Shown here: positions 1-6,732 of the stretch, piece after piece
Layout: every line of letters begins with the position of its first letter
How positions within the stretch are numbered: position 1 is the stretch's first letter
NCBI GenBank assembly: GCA_043802345.1
Contig: JAZDLC010000483.1
Location: 1-21,591 of the forward strand
Length of the DNA: 21,591 nt
Direction of reading: 5' to 3'
Origin: JAZDLC01 sp043802345
GTDB taxonomy: Bacteria; Planctomycetota; B15-G4; JADJEK01
The notes under the pieces: generated by a model
What the model was told of the DNA's origin: nothing
Seen by the model: the letters and a program-made list of their open reading frames with translations, nothing else
The model's database searches: none
Program-made: the position numbers and the translations under genes

Positions 1-1
1 C

Positions 2-1093
2 AACAACCTGCTCGTGGGTGTGCTCGGTAACGCCCACCTGCTGCTCGACTCCTTCGACCTGAGCCCGAGCGACCTGCCGCTCGTGGAGGGGATCAGGACC
101 GCGGCCCAGCGGGCGGCCGAACTGGCCAATCAGATGCTCGCCTACAGCGGCAAGCGGGCCGTCACCACCCAGCCGCTCGATCTGAACGAGCTGGTGGGGG
201 GGATGTTGAACCTGCTCAAGGCTTCCATACCGAAGATGATTTGTCTGGAGTTCACCCAGGGTGCCGACCTGCCGACCGTCCTCGGTGATGCAACCAAGAT
301 TCGGCAGGTGATCATGAACCTGATCACCAACGCGGCGGATGCCATCGGCCGCGATGAGGGTCAGATCATTCTCATGACCAGCATCGAGAGCGTGGCGCGG
401 AAGGGGGATTCCGTCCAGGGCCAGAAGGCTGACCTGCCGCCGGGCGAGTATGTCTCCCTGGAAGTCACCGACAGCGGATGCGGGATGAACGCCGCAACCG
501 TGGAGAGCATGTTCGACCCCTTCTTCACCACCAAGCTCCTTGGAAGGGGGCTGGGCCTGGCGGCGGTGCAGGGGATTGTTCGCAGCCACGGAGGGACCAT
601 TCTGGTCTCGAGCGTGCCCGGACGGGGGACGACGTTCCGGGTGTTGCTTCCCGCGAGTTTGCTTTCCGCGTGCCCGGCGGAGCCGCCGCCGGCGGCGCGG
701 GCGGCGGCGAGCCGGCGGCGTGGCGGCACGATCCTGGTCGTGGATGACGAGGAGGCGGTCCGGGACGTGGCGAGGAAGATGCTGGAGCGGGAAGGGTACG
801 AGGTGCAGACGGCCGTTGATGGCAGAGAGGCGCTGGAGCGATTCAGCGCCGACCCCAGCCGGTTTTCCGCCGTGCTTCTGGACGTCACGATGCCCCGCAT
901 GGGGGGGGTGAGGGCTCTCACCGAGATGAAGAGGATCCGCGAGGATGTGCCGATCATCCTGACGACCGGGTACGATCGAGAGGCCGCCACGGCCGAACTG
1001 GAACCCGGTGGGCTGGCGGGCTTTCTGAGGAAGCCGTTCCGGCCTGATCAACTGGTCCAGGCGGTCGATCACGCCCTTCACGATGGGTACTGA
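2..1093 (+). CDS. Hybrid histidine kinase with C-terminal receiver domain (5' partial)
   Basis: The frame is open to the left edge, so the gene begins outside the window. The first codons read NNLLVGVLGN, the tail of the HDFNNLL-type HisKA box. The phosphoacceptor His should therefore lie only about three codons upstream. Next come the HATPase landmarks in order: N box (NLITNAADA), G1 (DSGCGM), F box (FDPFFTTK), G2 (GRGLGLA) and G3 (GRGTTF). After an Ala/Arg-rich linker there is a CheY-like receiver in the last ~120 residues, with the acidic pair VVDDEE, phospho-Asp in LLDVTMP, Thr in LTTGY and Lys in RKPF. This is the NtrB-like plus receiver layout of hybrid sensor kinases. The sensor part and the signal are not visible. 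The stop overlaps the next gene by 11 nt, so the two are probably cotranscribed. The family call is firm; the role is unknown. Confidence 0.93.
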   Translation, partial: NNLLVGVLGNAHLLLDSFDLSPSDLPLVEGIRTAAQRAAELANQMLAYSGKRAVTTQPLDLNELVGGMLNLLKASIPKMICLEFTQGADLPTVLGDATKIRQVIMNLITNAADAIGRDEGQIILMTSIESVARKGDSVQGQKADLPPGEYVSLEVTDSGCGMNAATVESMFDPFFTTKLLGRGLGLAAVQGIVRSHGGTILVSSVPGRGTTFRVLLPASLLSACPAEPPPAARAAASRRRGGTILVVDDEEAVRDVARKMLEREGYEVQTAVDGREALERFSADPSRFSAVLLDVTMPRMGGVRALTEMKRIREDVPIILTTGYDREAATAELEPGGLAGFLRKPFRPDQLVQAVDHALHDGY

Positions 1094-2573
1094 GGTCGCG
1101 GTGAGGCAGAACAGCGTCATTGTCATCGGCGGTGGCATTTCGGGTCTGGTCGACGCGATCCTGATGGCCAAGGCGGGGCGCAAGGTGACGGTGCTCGAGC
1201 AGCACACGATCCCCGGCGGGTATCTCCAGCAGTTCCGCCGCAAGGGGACCTGGTTCGATGTCGGGTTCCACTATCTCGGTTCCACGGCGCCCGGCCGGCC
1301 GATGCGCCAGTTCCTGGAGCACCTGGATGTGTGGAACCGGCTCGAGCTGATTCCGTTCCCTGAGGAATCCGCCATCCTCGTGGTCAAGGGAGAGCGGAGC
1401 TTCGGGTATCCGGCCACCTGGGATCGGTTCATGCGGAAGGCCCGGTCCACCTGGCCCGGCCAGGGCCAGATCCTCGAGAAGCTGTTCTCGGACGTCGAGC
1501 GGGTCACCTCGTCGTTCCGCTGGCTCGATCTGAGACGAGGTGTGAACTACCTCCACCCGCTTGACCTGGATTTCGAGCCGATCTCCCTCGCGGAGTACAT
1601 GGGTCGCTTCATCGAGGATCCGTGGCTGAGGCAGGTGCTCTCCTTCCAGGGGTTCAATCTGGGGCTCTTCCCCGAGGAGGTGCCGTGGGTCAAGTTCATG
1701 CTCGCGTTCCGTTCGAACTTCGACGTCACGAGCCGGGTCCGCGGTGGCGGGGGAGCGCTGGTCAAGGCGCTGGTCGATCGAGGCCGTGAGCTGGGTGTCG
1801 ACCTGCGCCTCGGCGCCGAGGTGGTCGAGTACGAGTGCGCAGGGCGGCACCTCAAGAGCGTGGCCCTCGCGAGCGGAGAGCGGTTCGCGGCGGACCTGTT
1901 CCTGGCGGCGTGCAATCCGAAGGAGGTGCTGGGCCGGATCGCCGACGACGACCTGCGACCCCTGTTCAAGGAGCGGATCCTGGAGATGCGGGATTCGCGG
2001 GGCGCGGTGCAGCTCTTCCTGCGCCTGGATCGTCCCGTGGAGGAGCTGGGGCCTTCCTGCGTGATGCTCCAGGACGAATCCGCCATGCAGGAGGACCCAC
2101 CCATCCACACGGTCCTGATCACCCAGCCGAGCCTGGTTGAAGGGGCGGGGCCGCCCCGGCTGGAGGCGATGACCTACATGGACCACGAACCGTTCAAGCG
2201 CTGGGCCGGCACCACCGTGATGAAGCGCGGAGAGGAGTACGAGCGGTTCAAGCAGCGGCTCGCGGAGCGGATGCTGCGGCTGATCGAGCGGCGCGCGCCC
2301 GGCATCTCCGGGCGGATTCTCGATCGCTACGTGTCGACCCCGCTGACCGACGAGTGGTACACCAGGAACCCGGGTGGCGGCGTCTTCGGCATCAGCCACG
2401 ACATCGGTCAGCAGGGGATGCACCGTCCCCAGCCGCGGGTGCGCCTGAAGAACCTGTTCTTCACCGGCCACTCCATCCAGATGCCGGGCATCTGCGGCGT
2501 CTTCATCAACGCCTTCGACACCTGCTCCTCGATCCTCCAGGACGAGGGGTTGCTCGACGCCGTCGCGACGTAG
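1083..2573 (+). CDS. FAD-dependent phytoene desaturase/retinol saturase-like oxidoreductase
   Basis: The 496-residue protein opens with the FAD/NAD Rossmann motif VIVIGGGISGL (near residues 12-22), followed by LEQH, an acidic end of strand 2, and the PGGYLQQF segment typical of CrtI, CrtISO and RetSat proteins. The C terminus has the second FAD-contacting segment (LFFTGHSIQMPGICGVF). No signal peptide is seen, so it is likely cytoplasmic. These enzymes oxidise or reduce C=C bonds in polyenes or related lipids; the substrate cannot be read from sequence. Its ATG overlaps the kinase gene by 11 nt. An in-frame GTG at 1101 is an alternative start that keeps the whole Rossmann fold. No carotenoid synthesis genes (crtB, crtE) are nearby, so a carotenoid role is unproven. 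It belongs to the same broad superfamily as the protein at 4358-5977, but only the latter carries an export signal. Confidence 0.85.
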   Translation: MGTEVAVRQNSVIVIGGGISGLVDAILMAKAGRKVTVLEQHTIPGGYLQQFRRKGTWFDVGFHYLGSTAPGRPMRQFLEHLDVWNRLELIPFPEESAILVVKGERSFGYPATWDRFMRKARSTWPGQGQILEKLFSDVERVTSSFRWLDLRRGVNYLHPLDLDFEPISLAEYMGRFIEDPWLRQVLSFQGFNLGLFPEEVPWVKFMLAFRSNFDVTSRVRGGGGALVKALVDRGRELGVDLRLGAEVVEYECAGRHLKSVALASGERFAADLFLAACNPKEVLGRIADDDLRPLFKERILEMRDSRGAVQLFLRLDRPVEELGPSCVMLQDESAMQEDPPIHTVLITQPSLVEGAGPPRLEAMTYMDHEPFKRWAGTTVMKRGEEYERFKQRLAERMLRLIERRAPGISGRILDRYVSTPLTDEWYTRNPGGGVFGISHDIGQQGMHRPQPRVRLKNLFFTGHSIQMPGICGVFINAFDTCSSILQDEGLLDAVAT

Positions 2574-2645
2574 CGACTTGGGGGTCTCGGTCACGCTCAG
2601 CAGGCGGTGCCAGTTGGAGGACAGCCGCCAGCCCCCGATGGCTCG

Positions 2646-4061
2646 CTACAAGTCGTCCGCCGTGAGGACATGTGCGAAGTACCCTTCAGTCTCCAGCTCA
2701 GGGCTTGGGGGGAGTGCGCTGATCAGAACCTTCTCGATGGCGTGGCTCCAGTGTTTCGAGAGGGCGGTCACCTTCTGTTCGACCTCAGCGACGACTTCCA
2801 AGCCTACGCGCTCCCGGAACTTGACTTCGCAGAGCGTGATCACCCGATCCGCTCTCTTGAACAGCAGGTCGATCTGCGCGCCGCTACCCTGATCGTCTCT
2901 TTGGAACCACGACCCGTAATCGAAAGCCACCGCTGAGAACCCGAGCCGACGTGCGATCTGTTCAGCATGTTGGAAGCAGAACTGCTCGAAGGCCAGTCCG
3001 AGGAAATCCTCGTAGCGCCCTTTTGGCAGCGCCTGATGAATCGGGATGCCTTCGGTCGTCCGGGCAATCCGGCCCTTCAACGGGCGGATGAACCGGGAGT
3101 GGAATCGCAGAAGGGGGTCAGCAAGCCGGTATCTGGTGAGAGCCGTTGATGCAGGACTGTGCACCGAACCGTATCGCTCGACGAAGCTGGCGAGACACAG
3201 ATCCTCCAGTAGACCGGTGAGGCGGCCACCCGATTCGATTTCCAGGTGACGGGCGATCTGCTTCCTCGAGGCAAACCTCCTGTCGGACAGGAACTCAACG
3301 ATCTTCCGATAGAGCCGATCCCGGCCGAAGTGACTGATGAAGATGCGGTCGAATTCATCGACAAAGTACGCTCCGGGCTGGAAACAGAGCCTCTGGATGT
3401 TCAGCATCGTTGACTGGCGGTCGTCGAATAGCTCCAGGTATTTGGGCACGCCACCAAAGGCAAGGTAGTACTCGAGCGCTTCTCGCGCGCTGCGCCGTGC
3501 GAAGAAACCGGCCCGAGCTTCGCTCAGCGTCAGTGGGCCGAGGTCGATGACTTCGTCGATACGGCCGTAGAGAGCCCGCGAGCGAATCACCTTGTTGACC
3601 AGGAACGAGGAGATCGACCCACAGAGGATGAGATGGACGTGAGCCTTCTCCGCGATGTGGTTGTCCCAGACGACCTTCAGCTTGCTGACCAGTTCGTTGC
3701 GGCCTGCCGCCAGCCACTGAAACTCGTCCAGGAAGACCACGCACGTCTTCTTCTCCAGGTACTCGGCGAGGAGCAGCAGAAGGTCGCTCCAGTCGTTCGT
3801 CGAAGCAATCCGATGTGACTCGAGCCGTGTGTGACGATAGAGCGTGTCTCGAAAGTGTCTGCGCTGCTGTGCACTGCCTGCCGACTCAAGACCTTCGAAA
3901 TGCAACAGGGTGTGGTCACGGTACGCCTCCTTCACGAGCCGCGTCTTGCCGACGCGACGCCGACCGTAGATGGCCGTAATCCGTGAGCGGTCCGGACGAT
4001 CGAAGAAGGCGCGCAGCGACCTGAGCGGTGCCTCCCTGCCGACGAAGACCCTGGGCTCCAG
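2646..4061 (-). CDS. AAA-type ATPase with C-terminal DUF234 PD-(D/E)XK-like domain; probable CTG start
   Basis: This is a STAND/AAA-like ATPase of the archaeal ATPase-DUF234 family, 471 residues when started at CTG 4061. It begins LEPRVFVGRE, the usual family opening near FVGRE. Walker A GRRRVGKT is at about residues 33-40 and Walker B VVFLDEFQ near 111-113. A winged-helix-like stretch follows. The C-terminal domain has an intact nuclease-like triad: D398 (AQIDLLF), E412 and K414 (CEVKF). The reading frame stays open upstream to a GTG at 4211. However, the AAGGAGG Shine-Dalgarno at 4068-4074 sits 6 nt before CTG 4061, and a TATAAT box lies at 4138-4143, inside the upstream extension. No in-frame ATG or GTG lies near the conserved start. 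It is opposite in strand to both flavoprotein genes beside it and has an AT-rich leader, so it may be an acquired accessory gene. The cellular role of this family is poorly defined. Confidence 0.85.
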   Translation of the reverse strand: MEPRVFVGREAPLRSLRAFFDRPDRSRITAIYGRRRVGKTRLVKEAYRDHTLLHFEGLESAGSAQQRRHFRDTLYRHTRLESHRIASTNDWSDLLLLLAEYLEKKTCVVFLDEFQWLAAGRNELVSKLKVVWDNHIAEKAHVHLILCGSISSFLVNKVIRSRALYGRIDEVIDLGPLTLSEARAGFFARRSAREALEYYLAFGGVPKYLELFDDRQSTMLNIQRLCFQPGAYFVDEFDRIFISHFGRDRLYRKIVEFLSDRRFASRKQIARHLEIESGGRLTGLLEDLCLASFVERYGSVHSPASTALTRYRLADPLLRFHSRFIRPLKGRIARTTEGIPIHQALPKGRYEDFLGLAFEQFCFQHAEQIARRLGFSAVAFDYGSWFQRDDQGSGAQIDLLFKRADRVITLCEVKFRERVGLEVVAEVEQKVTALSKHWSHAIEKVLISALPPSPELETEGYFAHVLTADDL

Positions 4062-4085
4062 GGGCCACCTCCTTGTTCCCAATGA

Positions 4086-4153
4086 TTGGCCAACTAGTAC
4101 ATGAAACCTATCTGGTTGGCTAGATATTGGGGAACGAATTATAGCCAAATAGG
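4086..4153 (-). promoter_or_regulatory. Putative promoter (-10) with TTGGC inverted-repeat operator upstream of the DUF234 ATPase
   Basis: On the minus strand a perfect TATAAT lies at 4143-4138. No convincing -35 was found. The box is flanked by TTGGCTA (4116-4122) and its exact reverse complement TAGCCAA (4142-4148). A third, self-complementary TTGGCCAA lies at 4086-4093. The segments 4087-4097 and 4112-4122 also form an imperfect inverted repeat (9 of 11 positions). The patch is clearly richer in A+T than its surroundings. Placement around the -10 and in the leader suggests repressor binding or autoregulation; this is inference from layout only. Confidence 0.45.
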
Positions 4154-4215
4154 AGGTCGTGATGCCCTGAATGGCCAGAATACGAGCTGGGTCCACCCGA
4201 CTTCTGCGCACCTAT

Positions 4216-4231
4216 CCATGCTGAGGCATGG
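4216..4231. promoter_or_regulatory. 16-bp palindrome in the AT-rich divergent intergenic region
   Basis: CCATGC and GCATGG flank a TGAG centre, giving a 6-bp perfect inverted repeat. It sits about midway in the 296-bp gap (4062-4357) between the minus-strand ATPase and the plus-strand flavoprotein operon. The following stretch (about 4232-4259) is the most A+T-rich in the neighbourhood. It probably holds the promoter of the plus-strand operon, but no convincing -35/-10 pair could be assigned. It could be an operator or a small hairpin. Confidence 0.3.
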
Positions 4232-4357
4232 TACTTAAACATTTATCACACAATATGTTGAGATCACCCTAACGATTCTCGTGAGCAACCGGGAGGTGCC
4301 CCCTCCTTGTGTGGAGGCGTGGTGCGCGTCCAGCGGGTGCAAGGTAGGGTATGGCCC

Positions 4358-5977
4358 ATGATCTGGCGTATCGGCCATGGAGTCGTCCGTCCGGCGCGCG
4401 CGCTGAGCGCGCTCCTTCTCGCGATCTGCATGGGTTGCGCCGCCGGACCGATGCCGAGGGATCGGCCCACCGACTTCGACGTCATCGTGATCGGGGGGGG
4501 CATGGGCGGGTTGTCGGCCGCGACCCATCTCTCGGTGAAGGGGCTGAAAGTCCTGCTGCTCGAGCAGCATCACAAGGTGGGTGGGTGCACCTCCTCCTTC
4601 TCCCGGGACGAGTTCAACTTCGACGTGGCCCTGGAGGAGATGTGCGGCGGAGGAGGGGACGGCCTGCTCAACAGGCTGCTGCGGGAGGCGGGGGTCTACG
4701 AGAAGATCGACCTGATCCCGATTCCGGAGCTGTACCGGACGATCTACCCCGGTCTCGACTTCACCTGCCCGGGCGACCTCGAAGGGGCCGTGCGCGCGTT
4801 CTCCGAGAAGTGGCCGGAGGAGCGCGAGGGGATCGAGGAGTTCTTCGAGCTGATGGGCGACATCTACGAGGATCTGAGCGAACTTCAGGAGATCTACCGC
4901 AAGGGGTCCTTCGCCAAGTTCCTGACGCTGGCGCTGGTCCCGTTCCGGCAGAACTCCCTGATGCTGAACTACAACAAGACCTTGCAGCAAGTCATGGACG
5001 AGCGCTTGAAAGATCCCGCGCTGAAGGCGGCGCTGTCCCAGCACTGGTTCTTCTACGGGCCGCCCCCCTCCAGGCTCTGGGCGCCGGTGTTCTTGCTTGC
5101 CAACTACGCCTACCTGACGGATGGCGCCTGGCATATCCGGGGCTCTTCCCAGGCCCTGGCGAACGCCTACGCGGAGCGCATCGTCGAGACCGGCGGAGAG
5201 GTGCGCGCCGGCACCAGGGTCACGTCGATCCAGGTGGAGGAAGGGCGGGTCGTGGGAGTCGAGACCGAGTACGGCGACCGCCTCCGCTCGCGCTACGTCA
5301 TTTCGAGCGCCGATCCGTTCCAGACGTTCTTCCGGCTGCTCTCCGAGGAGGACTCGCCCGCGGAAGTCCGGGAGCAGATCAGCTCCATGGAACCGAGCAA
5401 CTCCTTCGTGGGCGTCTATCTGGGGCTGGACGTGATGCCGGGGTACTTCGGGATCACCGATCACGAGGTGTACTACAACACCAGCTTCGATACGGACGCG
5501 ATGTACGATGCCATGATGGAAGGCCGCTTCAAAGAGGGTCTGATCTCCATGACCTTCTACGGCAGCCTCCGGGACGGCTTCTACGCCCCGCCCGGCAAGT
5601 CGGTGCTGGTGCTGCACGCCTATTCCAGATTCGAGGGTTGGCCCACCGAGCGGGAGCCGTACGGCTGGGCGAAGGAGGACATGGCGGAGGCGCTGCTCGA
5701 TCTGGCCGAGAAGGTGCTGCCTGATCTCAGGGAGCATATCGAGGTGCAGGAAACGATCACGCCGGTCACCATCCAGGAGTTCACCATGCAGCAGGGGGGA
5801 GTTCCGTACGGGTGGAACTTCACTCCGGAGCAATGGGAGCGGCTGCCGAATCGCACGCCGATCGACGGGCTCTACCTGGCCGGAAGCTGGACCCGGCCGT
5901 CGCACGGCGTGGCGGGAGCCCAGGTCTCCGGACACCAGGCGGCCCGGCTGATCCTGGATCGGGAAGGGATCGAGTGA
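4358..5977 (+). CDS. Exported or membrane-anchored CrtI/RetSat-like FAD oxidoreductase
   Basis: The 540-residue protein starts at ATG 4358, preceded by AAGGTAGGG with about 8 nt spacing; the upstream in-frame start at 4307 lacks this. The N terminus is basic (R4, R11, R14), then hydrophobic (ALSALLLAICMGC), then reaches Cys27. That looks like a signal peptide or weak lipobox: position -3 is Cys rather than Leu, so lipidation is uncertain. No twin-Arg motif is seen. After a short linker come the FAD Rossmann motif VIVIGGGMGGL, LEQHHKVGG, and the C-terminal FAD segment GLYLAGSWTRPSHGVAGA. The core is phytoene-dehydrogenase-like; the substrate is unknown. The stop is separated by one base from the ATG of a tetrahaem cytochrome c gene, so the two are translationally coupled. 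An outward-facing flavoenzyme exchanging electrons with that cytochrome is the natural reading. If the leader is only an anchor with a cytoplasmic domain, that reading fails. Confidence 0.84.
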   Translation: MIWRIGHGVVRPARALSALLLAICMGCAAGPMPRDRPTDFDVIVIGGGMGGLSAATHLSVKGLKVLLLEQHHKVGGCTSSFSRDEFNFDVALEEMCGGGGDGLLNRLLREAGVYEKIDLIPIPELYRTIYPGLDFTCPGDLEGAVRAFSEKWPEEREGIEEFFELMGDIYEDLSELQEIYRKGSFAKFLTLALVPFRQNSLMLNYNKTLQQVMDERLKDPALKAALSQHWFFYGPPPSRLWAPVFLLANYAYLTDGAWHIRGSSQALANAYAERIVETGGEVRAGTRVTSIQVEEGRVVGVETEYGDRLRSRYVISSADPFQTFFRLLSEEDSPAEVREQISSMEPSNSFVGVYLGLDVMPGYFGITDHEVYYNTSFDTDAMYDAMMEGRFKEGLISMTFYGSLRDGFYAPPGKSVLVLHAYSRFEGWPTEREPYGWAKEDMAEALLDLAEKVLPDLREHIEVQETITPVTIQEFTMQQGGVPYGWNFTPEQWERLPNRTPIDGLYLAGSWTRPSHGVAGAQVSGHQAARLILDREGIE

Positions 5978-5978
5978 A

Positions 5979-6419
5979 ATGAACAGCGCCGGCCTCCCCG
6001 CCCTGATCCTCGGCACCTTCCTGGTCGCCCTGGCGGAGCTCCTGGCGCAGGGAGTGGACGACGACGTGTGGGACGAGTTCGTAATGGACGCGGTGACGCA
6101 GGCCACCACCCGGTATGAGCCGTTCGTCTTTCGGCTGCATCAGAAACATGTCGACCGGCCGGGAAGCGAGTGCGTCGACTGTCACCACCTGGTCGACGGC
6201 GAGAAGACAGTGGAGCAGAGCTGCTCCCTCTGCCACAATCGTCCCGAGGAGGAGCTGGATCTGGAGGAGGCGTGCCACCAGACCTGCCGGGACTGTCACC
6301 GGAAGAAGGCCGCGGAGAAGGTGGTCCCGCCCTGGAAACCGCCCCTGAAATGCCTGGATTGCCATACCATGCGGATGGCGCGCAAGACGACTGAGGTTGA
6401 CGACAAGGACGGTGAGTAG
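5979..6419 (+). CDS. Secreted tetrahaem cytochrome c (class III/c3-like)
   Basis: The 146-residue protein has an N-terminal hydrophobic signal (about residues 5-24, ending near LLAQG). It carries exactly four CxxCH haem-binding motifs: CVDCH 65-69, CSLCH 82-86, CRDCH 103-107 and CLDCH 125-129. Four further His residues (54, 57, 70, 100) are available, just enough for bis-His coordination of all four haems, as in cytochrome c3-type proteins. The LHQKHV segment before the first haem is typical of that fold. Mature protein would be periplasmic and would shuttle electrons at low potential; that is family knowledge, not measured here. It starts one base after the flavoprotein stop, and its own stop lies three bases before the next ATG, so the three genes form one operon. 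Confidence 0.9.
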   Translation: MNSAGLPALILGTFLVALAELLAQGVDDDVWDEFVMDAVTQATTRYEPFVFRLHQKHVDRPGSECVDCHHLVDGEKTVEQSCSLCHNRPEEELDLEEACHQTCRDCHRKKAAEKVVPPWKPPLKCLDCHTMRMARKTTEVDDKDGE

Positions 6420-6422
6420 ACG

Positions 6423-6593
6423 ATGAAACACAAGCGGTGGATCGTGCCACTTCTGGGCGCCGGGGCCGGGTACCTGGTGTCCTGGCTGTCGACCTGCTCG
6501 GGCTCGACCTGAGGGATCACGAGCAGCCCGGTCGTGATGATCGCCATCGGCGCTCTGTTCGGCTGGCTGCTGGTCTCCGGTGGAGGCACGTGA
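6423..6593 (+). CDS. Candidate selenoprotein: two-helix membrane mini-protein, DUF6132-like, Sec at codon 30 (TGA 6510-6512)
   Basis: From ATG 6423 the frame reads 29 codons, an in-frame TGA, then 26 more codons to a second TGA at 6591-6593. Read through, the protein is 56 residues. It has one hydrophobic helix (about 7-22, with GAGAGY), the motif C25-SGST-U30-GITSSP, and a second hydrophobic helix (about 37-52). From memory, short DUF6132-type proteins share this plan: GxxxGY helix, C-x4-C followed by xITSxP, then a Gly-containing helix. The TGA occupies the second Cys of that motif. The codons after TGA keep the family pattern, which a random stop would not predict. GGTGAG, 7 nt before ATG, is the ribosome site, and the cytochrome stop is three bases upstream. 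A thiol/selenol redox role at the membrane is inferred. The alternative is a nonsense mutation giving a 29-residue remnant. Confidence 0.72.
6510..6551 (+). promoter_or_regulatory. Candidate bacterial SECIS region immediately 3' of the in-frame TGA
   Basis: Two mutually exclusive hairpins can form after the TGA. One is a perfect 7-bp stem, ATCACGA (6516-6522) with TCGTGAT (6532-6538), around a 9-nt loop starting with G. Its loop begins only 10 nt after TGA, closer than in E. coli fdhF. The other pairs GG-CG (6530-6534, with T6532 bulged) with CGCC (6542-6545) around loop TGATGAT, about 22 nt after TGA. It has an extra GCC/GGC clamp (6526-6528 with 6549-6551). The bulged U, the loop containing G at its second position, and the spacing resemble bacterial SECIS elements. 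Structures were folded by eye only. Confidence 0.45.
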
Positions 6594-6672
6594 GGGAGTA
6601 GCTGCTGACGGCCGTGTCGCCGTCCTCTGGATTCGTGAGCAATCCGGCTCTTTGCCGCACGACAATTTGGTT

Positions 6673-6687
6673 GCGGCCACAGGCCGC
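6673..6687. terminator. Short GC hairpin between convergent genes
   Basis: GCGGCC and GGCCGC form a perfect 6-bp stem around ACA. The hairpin lies between the end of the plus-strand cytochrome/mini-protein operon (6593) and the end of the minus-strand glycosidase-like gene (6733). The position suits a bidirectional terminator, but there is only a weak T-rich tail (GTGTTCTTCG) on the plus side and none on the other. The remaining bases of 6594-6732 show nothing else recognisable. Confidence 0.4.
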
Positions 6688-6732
6688 GCTGTGTTCTTCG
6701 TGGTGAGTTAGCCCACGTGGACATGAACCCGG

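Noticed and set aside
954..2594. 546-codon open frame on the minus strand
   Set aside because: It is antisense to the flavoprotein at 1083-2573, which has clear FAD motifs. The antisense product is low-complexity, rich in Arg, Glu, His and Pro, typical of GC-rich shadow frames.
2574..2645. Terminator between convergent genes
   Set aside because: GGCGG and CCGCC around a long loop could pair, but the stem is short and has no T-run, so I do not call it.
4062..4211. GTG 4211 as start of the DUF234 ATPase
   Set aside because: It adds 50 residues not seen at the start of this family, lacks a ribosome site, and would place a TATAAT box inside the gene.
4235..6109. 624-codon open frame on the minus strand
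   Set aside because: It is opposite the exported flavoprotein and cytochrome genes and shows no recognisable domain; a GC-rich shadow.
6423..6512. The TGA at 6510 as the genuine end of a 29-residue peptide
   Set aside because: The downstream codons continue the membrane-protein pattern (GITSSP and a second helix) to a proper end at 6593. Still possible if the genome lacks Sec genes.
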